11,599 nt of DNA from Cyanobacteria bacterium UBA8803 (GTDB lineage Bacteria; Cyanobacteriota; Cyanobacteriia; Cyanobacteriales; Coleofasciculaceae), in NCBI GenBank assembly GCA_003505715.1, contig DNXU01000207.1, forward strand, positions 16,448 to 28,046, read 5' to 3'. Shown here in pieces: positions 1 to 5,952 of the stretch. Made by a program: the position numbers and the translations under genes. The first letter of the stretch is position 1, and every line of letters starts with the position of its first letter. The notes beneath the pieces were generated by a model, which had not been told where the DNA came from, did not search any database, and saw only the letters and a list, made by a program, of their open reading frames with translations.

Positions 1-263
1 CCACACAACAAAAGCACAATGTTGTCACCCTATTCCCTAAAATACACGCGGTAGCCTGGGGCAAAGAACATTCGTAATTCTGAAATTCCTTCACCGATGG
101 GTTCACAATCTCCGTAATTCCCTTGCTCTAGCCGTCTTAACCGGGCACCGATCCTCTTACGCCCCTGAACATCACGTAAACTATTAAACCAGTTTGTGAA
201 TGGCTCGTTCCCATCTGCATCCTGATAAACGGTTAAAGTTTTTGGTTGTACGGGTTTGGTCAT
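1..263 (-). pseudogene. HigB/Gp49-type (RelE/ParE superfamily) toxin gene with in-frame stop, 3' end outside window
   Basis: The gene starts with ATG at 263 and reads 77 codons to a TAG at 32-30. The protein resembles the small addiction-module killer family (Gp49/HigB-like mRNA interferases of about 100 residues): an N-terminal strand, then EPFTNWFNSLRD, R-rich helix residues 34-45, GNYGDCEPIGEGISELR and PGYRVYF. Family members continue after this point with a strand close to 'VVLLLCGGDK'. Here the same frame continues after the TAG as GDNIVLLLCG up to the window edge, so the stop looks like a CAG-to-TAG nonsense mutation rather than the true end. The truncated product would lack the last core strand and the C-terminal residues normally needed for activity, so it is probably inactive. 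A HigA-type antitoxin would be expected beyond position 1, outside the window. A sequencing error at the TAG cannot be excluded. Confidence 0.72.
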
Positions 264-360
264 AACTTGTAATGCTGAAGGCGATCGCAGTGATCACTCT
301 GCCGAAACTAGCATAATCTCCTTCTAAACTTTGATCGCAAACCATTTATCTTGTAAGCGA

Positions 361-391
361 TCGCTGTCTGCTTAAAAAGAGCAAACAGCGA
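361..391. terminator. Stem-loop downstream of the HEAT-GUN4 gene, possible terminator
   Basis: TCGCTGT (361-367) pairs with ACAGCGA (385-391). After one C/A mismatch, TGCT (369-372) pairs with AGCA (380-383) around a 7-nt loop. It lies about 35-65 nt past the stop of the minus-strand HEAT-GUN4 gene and overlaps a HIP1 octamer. No U-run follows on the minus strand, so its role as an intrinsic terminator is only plausible. Confidence 0.33.
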
Positions 392-425
392 ATTTCACCC
401 AATATCTCCACCCTTGTGAGAGCCA

Positions 426-3155
426 CTATGAAGTTTTGCAAGCTTCCAGGCGCGGGAAAATACAATTGTACAAACCAGGGTCGATAACAATCGGCCCATA
501 GATACTACGATAATAGGTCCGCCAGCAAGGTGTTGGCAGATGTCCTACAGGGGCTTCAATACTAAACGTTAAAAACGTTAAATCCTCACTAAACGTTAAA
601 TTCTCATACCAAATTCCACTGTCCTCAACATACCAGCCGACTCGCCTATTGAATTCTTGCCGAACTTCGGTAGAAGGATGCTTACTATCGAGCAATCCAC
701 CACTTTGCAGATAGATATCTTTTTGAATACTGAAACCAAACCGCCCTTGACTAGCATCAATCCAAAGTTGGTCGATTGTCTGGAGTTCAGTGCAGGGAAA
801 ACAGCTCAACTGGTCTTCAGAAATTGTCTCTCCCGGTTCTCGACCTACTATTTGCAGCATGAGCAAGTAGGTTTCATAATCTGCTTCTTTCCATTGCCCT
901 GCTGCCAGGAGATTGCGTAATTTGGTGTAATCGATTTCAGGAGGTTTCCGGTCAGAGAAGATATATTCATACCGACAATCCCCATACTCCCCAACTTTTG
1001 CCCAGAGCGGCAAGTGCCCTGCCGGGGCACTGAGATGACATTTAATGTCTTCAGAGTTGCCTAAAAAGCCAGCAACAATCCAACCAACGCGCTTACAAAA
1101 TGCCTGCCAAACTTCATCGCCTGGATATTTGCCGTCGAGTGTACCGCCGCACTGGAGATAAATTTCTCGTTGGATGCTGAAACCAAAGTGTCCGCAACTG
1201 GTGCTTGTCCACAGTCGATCGATCGTTTGCAGGACTTCAGATGAAAGCGTTAACACTTCTTCCAAACGGATGACACTACCTGCTTTTCGTTCCAGCTTTT
1301 CCCGAATCAGAGCATTTGTGTACCTTACAGCTTCTCTCCATAGTTGAGCCTTCAGCAGTTCACATAACCTGGTATAGTCGCTGTCGCATTCAGTAGGAAT
1401 TTCTGGAATTTCAATTGAAATCTCTGGCAAAGTTTCTGATTCGTCAGGGTGCTCCTTCTTTGTTTGAGCGTCATATTTTGCGATCGCACGGAAGGCATTC
1501 AATCGTATTTGTTCATCGGGTTCATGACGGGCAATATCGCTCAACAATTTATACGTCTCGGGATCGCTCAGGAAATGTTCACCCAGCACTTCAATCGCGG
1601 CGTTGCGTAGCTTGTCATTGCCAGTATCATGTGCCAACTCTTTGAGCCAAGGCAGGGTTTGTGGATTATATGTACAGGAGTTACCAATGGCACCCATTAC
1701 ATACCAAATCATTATGGGATCATCGCAACCTTGTTCTGCTTGGATACGTTGTTGGAGGAATGATAGGGTTTCAGGATTACTGCCATACCCCCATGCCATG
1801 TTGTACAATGCGTCTGTTCTTAGATATGAATTTGAATGATTTTGAGCAATCTGTTTTAGGAACGGTAAAACTCTCGGATCGTCGCGATAATGCCTGACCA
1901 ATAAGTCAATCATCCGTCGTTCTGTTTCTGAAAACGTGTTATTGCTGCGTTCCACCGAGCTAAGCAAAAAGGGTAAAGTCTCTGGATGCTCCGAGTAATA
2001 CTCCATCAACAGATTAAGCGCAAATTTTGCAACACCATCGACCCTATCCTCTTTGCTCAACTTCGTCTGAATCCCCTCCATCAACATCGATAGAGTTTGT
2101 GGATGCTCGTGGTAGTGTTTAACAAAGATCTTCAATGCGTCGTAATCGTAAGAAGATGAGCCTTTGTCAAATGTTGATTGAACTCGATGGCGCAGTATTG
2201 CAAACGTCTCTGGATGGCTTGGATAATTGAGCAGCAATCTAACTGCATCGTTCTCACCCTGTCGGGCATACTCGTGCAAAATTGATACAGCTTTGGGATC
2301 ATCTTTGTAATATTCCACTAGGGCTATTAGAACAGCTTTTTGAACAGCTTTTCCAACAGTTTTTCCCCAAACGCCCTCGCCCTGCTCTCGTCGTTGCAGC
2401 CAGTCCTGCAATAGCGGTAAGGTTTGAGGGTCATCATGATAGTGTTCGGCAATTTGCAGGAGTGCCGTTTTCCGAATGTATATTGACTGCGATGTATTGT
2501 TGAGACAATCATGCAGTAGGGCAATAGTTTGCGGATTATTTGGAGAATGTTGGGCAATTTGTCTTAACGCTACTTGTCTAACCCCTGCTTCTTCATCGTT
2601 CTGATAGCGATCACACAGCCAGGAATACGTTTGGGGATTATCCTGATAATACTTACCAATTGCCTCAACTGCGGCTTGCCGAACATCGCCATCTTCAGAA
2701 TTTAGAGCGCGATCGCACAGCCAGGAATACGTTTGAGGCTCGTCGTGATAATATTTACCAATTGCCTCGACTGCTGCCTGCCGAACAGAGCCATCTTTAG
2801 AATTTAGAGCGCGATCGCACAGCCAGGAATAGGTTTGAGGATCGTCGTGATAATACTTACCAATTGCCTCGACTGCTGCCTCTCTAATCCCAAGATAGAT
2901 ATCATTTTCAACCCGATCCTGTAGTAGAGCCAGAGGAAGAGGATGATCTCGATAGTAATCCTCAAGTGTCATAATTTGCCGAAAAATTGCTTCTTGTTCA
3001 TGGCAATCATGAGCAGTGTTATGGTAGTGATTGTCCAGCATAGCAGAAGCTTGAGGATGATCTCGATAGTGTTCCAGGATTTCCTCTACTGTTGCTCTTT
3101 GAATTGGCTCAAGGGCTTTAGGTGTGTTTCCGTCGTTTGCAGTATTACTGTCCAT
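426..3155 (-). CDS. HEAT-repeat protein with two tandem C-terminal GUN4 domains
   Basis: A 909-residue protein without signal peptide or membrane segment. Residues about 25-560 form an alpha-helical HEAT-like solenoid of 34-residue units; three almost identical units occupy 93-194 (AAVEAIGKYY...DPQTYSWLCDR). An acidic, Pro/Glu-rich linker (565-590) leads into GUN4 domain 1 (about 592-735; LQTIDRLW, HFGFSIQREIY, CKRVGW, APAGHLP) and GUN4 domain 2 (about 741-909; LQTIDQLW, RFGFSIQKDIY, NRRVGW, APVGHLP, ending in the GUN4-like IFPRLEAC). GUN4 binds porphyrins and stimulates Mg-chelatase in chlorophyll synthesis. GUN4 domains also occur fused to signalling modules in cyanobacteria, so a sensor or scaffold role is possible and a chlorophyll role is not established. 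The ATG has AAGGA about 10 nt upstream. The gene lies 88 bp after the HD-domain gene and is probably the last gene of the LRR-TPR-HD operon, though the gap could hold its own promoter. Confidence 0.9.
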   Translation of the reverse strand: MDSNTANDGNTPKALEPIQRATVEEILEHYRDHPQASAMLDNHYHNTAHDCHEQEAIFRQIMTLEDYYRDHPLPLALLQDRVENDIYLGIREAAVEAIGKYYHDDPQTYSWLCDRALNSKDGSVRQAAVEAIGKYYHDEPQTYSWLCDRALNSEDGDVRQAAVEAIGKYYQDNPQTYSWLCDRYQNDEEAGVRQVALRQIAQHSPNNPQTIALLHDCLNNTSQSIYIRKTALLQIAEHYHDDPQTLPLLQDWLQRREQGEGVWGKTVGKAVQKAVLIALVEYYKDDPKAVSILHEYARQGENDAVRLLLNYPSHPETFAILRHRVQSTFDKGSSSYDYDALKIFVKHYHEHPQTLSMLMEGIQTKLSKEDRVDGVAKFALNLLMEYYSEHPETLPFLLSSVERSNNTFSETERRMIDLLVRHYRDDPRVLPFLKQIAQNHSNSYLRTDALYNMAWGYGSNPETLSFLQQRIQAEQGCDDPIMIWYVMGAIGNSCTYNPQTLPWLKELAHDTGNDKLRNAAIEVLGEHFLSDPETYKLLSDIARHEPDEQIRLNAFRAIAKYDAQTKKEHPDESETLPEISIEIPEIPTECDSDYTRLCELLKAQLWREAVRYTNALIREKLERKAGSVIRLEEVLTLSSEVLQTIDRLWTSTSCGHFGFSIQREIYLQCGGTLDGKYPGDEVWQAFCKRVGWIVAGFLGNSEDIKCHLSAPAGHLPLWAKVGEYGDCRYEYIFSDRKPPEIDYTKLRNLLAAGQWKEADYETYLLMLQIVGREPGETISEDQLSCFPCTELQTIDQLWIDASQGRFGFSIQKDIYLQSGGLLDSKHPSTEVRQEFNRRVGWYVEDSGIWYENLTFSEDLTFLTFSIEAPVGHLPTPCWRTYYRSIYGPIVIDPGLYNCIFPRLEACKTS
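2574..2879 (-). repeat. Three tandem 102 bp HEAT-coding units
   Basis: The GATCGCACAG / GATCACACAG core recurs at 2609, 2711 and 2813, exactly 102 bp (34 codons) apart, and the surrounding units are nearly identical at DNA level. They encode residues 93-126, 127-160 and 161-194. Synonymous positions are also conserved, which indicates recent unit duplication or gene conversion rather than old, purified HEAT repeats. The remaining HEAT units of the protein are much more diverged. Confidence 0.85.
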
Positions 3156-3243
3156 TTTTCAACCATCCTTTGCTAATTGAGTGAACCAATCGATTCTGCA
3201 ATCCTTGATATGTGCGATCGCAACATTTGGTCTACAACTTACC

Positions 3244-3891
3244 TTAACTAAGGGTTTCCAGCCTATCCAATCCAGATGCCAAAAGCGGATAGGCTTGAGC
3301 TAAGGCAATTGTATCTTGAAGATAGGTATTAGGCGATAGTCGTCCCTTTATCTGCTCTGTGATATCAATCAACTGCCAAGCTTCATTAATTAATGTTTCT
3401 CTCAATTCATATAACTCAGGGATATTCTGTCCAAAATGCAGATGAGACGGATTAAAACCAACTTGCTTTGTCAGGCGCATGATTTCCAGCGTATCTGCAT
3501 CATCTGCAATTTGCTGGTTGATATTTCGCGGGATTTCTTGCTTCACAATTAATTGGGAAACATATCTCGCATATGCTTCATCAATACCTAGTGTTTTTGT
3601 TAGATAATTGAAGCAATTTTCTGCACTCACTGATTCCCAGATATCTACACCGTTATCTTGCCGAGCCGAGTCATGAAATGCGATCGCATATCGAATGGCA
3701 AAGCGATCGACCTCAACAAATTGACTATACAAAGTAGCTATACATTCTGCCAGCACAATACTGCGACAAATATGCAGTCTACCATGAATTCTAGGATAAT
3801 CAAACTCATCTTCATGCTGAGCATAAATAGGTAAAATGTCAGCCTGAAGATGCGTCACGAATTGCTGCCACTGCTGAGCTTCATTAGTCAT
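3244..3891 (-). CDS. HD-domain putative metal-dependent phosphohydrolase
   Basis: A 215-residue protein from the ATG at 3891. Numbered from that Met, it shows the HD-superfamily signature: H36 and H40 in HGRLH, then H73-D74 in AIAFHDSARQDNG, then the distal acidic cluster ADDADTLEI at about 129-137. The FHDS-R-NDG pattern recalls bacterial HD proteins of about 200 residues with no assigned substrate. HD enzymes hydrolyse phosphomonoesters or phosphodiesters, often nucleotides, using one or two metal ions. An in-frame TTG at 3906 would add five residues, but the ATG is preferred because GAGGTG lies 7-9 nt upstream of it, directly after the TPR stop codon. The gene starts 12 bp after the TPR gene, so the two are probably co-transcribed. 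Its substrate cannot be read from the sequence. Confidence 0.85.
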   Translation of the reverse strand: MTNEAQQWQQFVTHLQADILPIYAQHEDEFDYPRIHGRLHICRSIVLAECIATLYSQFVEVDRFAIRYAIAFHDSARQDNGVDIWESVSAENCFNYLTKTLGIDEAYARYVSQLIVKQEIPRNINQQIADDADTLEIMRLTKQVGFNPSHLHFGQNIPELYELRETLINEAWQLIDITEQIKGRLSPNTYLQDTIALAQAYPLLASGLDRLETLS

Positions 3892-3902
3892 ACTTAAACA
3901 CC

Positions 3903-4370
3903 TCAAATCTGAGATTTCTGCTCGTTGAGGAACTGAATCTGGTCGCGGATTGGGTCAAAATCTTCATCGTTCATCGCTGTATCGACCAACTCTGGATGGA
4001 GTTCTAGCGCGTGCTTCAGATCGGCGATCGCTTCCTCTAATTGTCCTTGCTTGACACGCAAACAAGCGCGGTTATACCAAGCCAGCGAGTCATTTTGATT
4101 CAACTGAATGGCTTGATCAAATGTCTCCATTGCCGACTCCAGCAATCCCAACTGCATCAGCGCCACACCGCGAATCGTTAAAAACCCAGCAGATTGCTTG
4201 GGATAGGCTGCAATACTGTCCTCACAATAGGTCAGAACGGTGTCGTAGTCCTTTTGTTCAATCAAATGCCAGCCTTTTACAATAGCAACCACATCAGGTG
4301 GTAACTGTTGCCCATGCTGGTAATACCCACTATGCCAACCATCGGCAAACTCGATCGCAGGTTCGCTCAT
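3903..4370 (-). CDS. TPR-repeat protein
   Basis: A 155-residue soluble protein with about three tetratricopeptide repeats of 34 residues: a degenerate first repeat near 26-59, then clear ones at about 60-93 (GVALMQLGLLESAMETFDQAI) and 94-127 (AWYNRACLRVKQGQLEEAI). The end, AMNDEDFDPIRDQIQF, is the helical cap often seen on cyanobacterial TPR proteins. TPRs are protein-interaction scaffolds and no catalytic motif is present. Its ATG overlaps the TGA of the upstream LRR gene in ATGA (4370-4367). No Shine-Dalgarno sequence precedes it, so translation probably depends on coupling to the LRR gene. An adaptor role between the LRR protein and the HD or HEAT-GUN4 protein is inferred from gene order only. 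Confidence 0.9.
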   Translation of the reverse strand: MSEPAIEFADGWHSGYYQHGQQLPPDVVAIVKGWHLIEQKDYDTVLTYCEDSIAAYPKQSAGFLTIRGVALMQLGLLESAMETFDQAIQLNQNDSLAWYNRACLRVKQGQLEEAIADLKHALELHPELVDTAMNDEDFDPIRDQIQFLNEQKSQI

Positions 4371-5107
4371 GGCATGGAGTTGATTATCATCTTCGACAAG
4401 GTTGCCAGAGGGCTGATGTCAGTAATTCGGTTGTGGCTAATCCATAGCCTTTCCAGTGTGGTAAGTTGGGCGATCGTTTCTAAGGAGCGATCGCTAATTT
4501 CGTTGTCCGACAGACCGAGGTCTTTCAATTGAGTCAAGGCAAGCAAAGGGCTGAAATCGATTGATTCTGTTAGTCGATAAGCCTGATCGCCACAGAGACT
4601 CAGATCGGTCAAATTCTTCAAAGCTTTAATAGGAGACAGATCCGTGATGAAATTTCCTGAGAGATCTAACTCCCTCAACTCGGTCAAGGCAGCAAGAGGA
4701 CTAAGATCAGTAATGCTGTTACCACTCAAATTGAGTTCAGTTAGGTTTGTGAAGCTCGAAAGAACGCTAATGTCGGACAGTTCGCTGCGCTCCTGACCCT
4801 TCATATCGCCATTAAGATCTAGGCTGGTGAGATGGGTGAACGATGCCAATGGGCGCAGATCGGTAAGCTGAAAGGAATCCCCGTAACAGTCGCGAAGACT
4901 TAATTCTGTGTCAGCTAAAAAGTGGCGTTCTGCAAGCTCAAAATCTCCGCTATCGGGCGACCAATCCCATTCATATTCAGATTCATCCCATTCAATTTTT
5001 TCTAGCAATGCTTCGACGGTACGCTTCGCTTCTGACGGTAGGCGATCTTTGGCACGGCACCAATCGGCAAATGTCTTCAATTCGGATAGATCAAGTTGGT
5101 CAGTCAT
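4367..5107 (-). CDS. Leucine-rich-repeat protein, type a, copy 1
   Basis: A 246-residue cytoplasmic protein without signal peptide. Residues 1-40 form a helical cap (FADWCRAKDRLPSEAKRT, then VEALLEKIEW) that precedes LRRs in many cyanobacterial proteins. Residues about 64-240 are 22-residue internalin-like LRRs of the form LTNLTELNLSGNSITDLSPLAAL. The C-terminus stops early (LATLSKMIINSMP) where the homologous stretch of the 460-residue LRR gene runs on for many more repeats, so it may be a shortened descendant. LRRs bind proteins and no enzyme domain is present. It is the first gene of the LRR-TPR-HD(-HEAT-GUN4) operon and shares its leader sequence with the LRR gene starting at 10151. GGG lies about 9 nt before the ATG. 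Confidence 0.9.
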   Translation of the reverse strand: MTDQLDLSELKTFADWCRAKDRLPSEAKRTVEALLEKIEWDESEYEWDWSPDSGDFELAERHFLADTELSLRDCYGDSFQLTDLRPLASFTHLTSLDLNGDMKGQERSELSDISVLSSFTNLTELNLSGNSITDLSPLAALTELRELDLSGNFITDLSPIKALKNLTDLSLCGDQAYRLTESIDFSPLLALTQLKDLGLSDNEISDRSLETIAQLTTLERLWISHNRITDISPLATLSKMIINSMP

Positions 5108-5165
5108 ACAATCAACCCTGGCACTGTTTATTGATAGCTAGTCTAAAAACCTCAATTAAGAGCGG
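5108..5165 (-). promoter_or_regulatory. Conserved leader of the type-a LRR gene, copy 1
   Basis: The 50-60 bases before the ATG at 5107 closely match those before the ATG at 10151: GACTAGCTA, then AATAAACAGTGC, then ATTGTATGAC, with only scattered differences and one indel. The match continues across the start codons of two otherwise diverged genes, so this is probably the promoter/5'-UTR block. The -10 and -35 elements cannot be assigned with certainty. Confidence 0.35.
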
Positions 5166-5173
5166 CAATGTTA

Positions 5174-5246
5174 CGCACCTCTTGTACAAAATTTGTAGAT
5201 TTTTGAGGTGCGATGGTCGCTACGCGAACCGCCTTCGGCATCGCAC
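5174..5246. repeat. Palindromic element at a HIP1-like site with two overlapping inverted repeats
   Basis: GTGCGATG (5208-5215) and CATCGCAC (5239-5246) form a perfect 8 bp inverted repeat around a GC-rich core (GTCGCTACGCGAACCGCC, then TTCGG). CGCACCTC (5174-5181) and GAGGTGCG (5205-5212) form a second one that shares the middle arm, so the two stems are mutually exclusive. At the equivalent place in the second module (10226-10235) there is only TGCGATCGCA, a simple HIP1 site, followed by identical flanking sequence. Confidence 0.5.
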
Positions 5247-5378
5247 TTATTCTTTAAGATGAGATATTTCAATACGTTTGAATAGTACCCTTGAGGGTAC
5301 TGCTGTTGTGGTTTGAGTCCGACAGCTGTACCCATCGGCAAAGCGGGTGAAATTTATGGGATTGAGTTGGTCAGTCAT
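5247..5378 (-). pseudogene. Truncated 5' fragment of a type-b LRR gene, copy A
   Basis: From ATG at 5378 the frame reads MTDQLNPINFTRFADG and then leaves homology to LRR proteins, running through the 52 bp repeat to a TAA at 5249-5247 (43 residues in all). The first 15 or so codons and the sequence upstream of the ATG match the start of the 460-residue LRR gene at 9198 and two other fragments at 7778 and 10416. All break at the same place, just after the FADW codons. It is most likely a gene relic; a functional 43-residue peptide is possible but unsupported. Confidence 0.6.
5261..5312. repeat. 52 bp dispersed repeat, copy A1
   Basis: Begins GAGATATTTC and ends TGCTGTTGTGGT. It contains the hairpin AGTACCCT-TG-AGGGTACT (8 bp stem). 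It is a single copy here and is identical to copy C1 (10251) for the first 49 bases, within a 69 bp perfect match (5241-5309 and 10231-10299). Confidence 0.8.
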
Positions 5379-5425
5379 GGCGCTCGCCCTACCTTTGTTC
5401 AAGATGAAACTATTATCTTACATAT

Positions 5426-5446
5426 TATACTACAGATTGTAGTATA
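5426..5446. promoter_or_regulatory. Inverted-repeat operator/promoter candidate upstream of the 98-residue gene, copy A
   Basis: TATACTAC-N5-GTAGTATA is a perfect 8 bp inverted repeat, 45 bp before the ATG at 5492. Both arms are conserved at 10465-10484 although the spacer there is 4 nt and differs in sequence. A 42 bp stretch from TATAAAACG to the start codon is identical in both copies. The arms contain TATA-rich, -10-like sequence, which suggests a regulator site overlapping the promoter. Confidence 0.45.
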
Positions 5447-5491
5447 GCTATAAAACGTTAATCCTGGGTTGAATGGAGGCAAGAACCAGCG

Positions 5492-5788
5492 ATGCAACCA
5501 CTACCTCAAGGCGATGTACTTGTGATACCTACATCTGAAACGGCGAAGAACACCCAACTCCCGCATTTAACTCTGGCAGAAGGCGAGGTGACGGAGCATC
5601 GCCATCGCATCACTCAGGGCAAGGCAGAACTGTATGAACGCGCAGGAACGCTGTATCTGAAGGTGCGATCGCGCACGGCACTGTTGACTCACGAAGAACA
5701 TCAGCCGCTCTCGATTCCCCAAGGTGACTGGATGGTGCGAATTCAACGTGAGTACGAACCCGAAGGATGGCGCTATGTCGCGGACTAA
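5492..5788 (+). CDS. Uncharacterised 98-residue His-motif protein, copy A
   Basis: A small soluble protein, probably all-beta: QGDVLVIP, LAEGEVTEHRHRI, AELYERAGTLYLKV, LLTHEEHQPLSIPQGDW, IQREYEPEGWRYVAD. I recognise this as a widespread uncharacterised bacterial family but cannot name its function. The conserved histidines H36, H38, H67 and H70 could form a cupin-like metal site (inference). It differs from the copy at 10530 at about 16 of 98 positions. Here the usual Gly after GEVT is Glu (E35), whereas W93 is kept. The start is ATG with GGAGG 12 nt upstream, a long but usable spacing, and the inverted repeat at 5426-5446 lies ahead of it. Its stop overlaps the start of the broken gene at 5775 by 14 bp, as in the other copy, so the two probably formed a coupled pair. 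Confidence 0.85.
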   Translation: MQPLPQGDVLVIPTSETAKNTQLPHLTLAEGEVTEHRHRITQGKAELYERAGTLYLKVRSRTALLTHEEHQPLSIPQGDWMVRIQREYEPEGWRYVAD

Positions 5789-5935
5789 TCTATTGCCCAA
5801 GGCTCAACAGATTATTAGTGACATTGCATCACTCAATTAATCGCAATGGCTGCTGGAAGAACCAAACGCAGAACTTCGGCGCGTGCTGATTCAAGGCAAA
5901 CGGTTACTGAAAAAGCCCAAACTTCCAACTTTTGG
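5775..5935 (+). pseudogene. Broken homologue of the Ala/Trp-rich gene found at 10813
   Basis: ATG at 5775 opens the frame M-SRTNLLPKAQQIISDIASLN and hits TAA at 5838-5840. LLPKAQQII matches residues 6-14 of the gene at 10813, and the 14 bp overlap with the 98-residue gene is conserved. The same frame continues after the stop as SQWLLEEPNAELRRVLIQGK, a helical, protein-like stretch ending near 5935. This may be the 3' end of the original gene joined by an internal deletion. The right boundary is approximate because the frame then runs antisense into the nuclease-like gene. Confidence 0.5.
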
Positions 5936-5952
5936 TAGCCATCGCCCCATTC

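Noticed and set aside
657..3176. Several plus-strand frames of 70-90 codons opposite the HEAT-GUN4 gene.
   Set aside because: They have no ribosome binding sites or family resemblance, and the opposite strand is a clearly coding 909-residue protein.
3892..3906. TTG start for the HD-domain protein.
   Set aside because: ATG at 3891 has a well-placed GAGG, and the TTG would overlap the upstream stop codon with no ribosome binding site advantage.
5567..5800. Minus-strand frames opposite the two 98-residue genes (also 10605-10838).
   Set aside because: They are conserved only because the plus-strand genes are duplicated; the plus-strand frames carry the family motifs.
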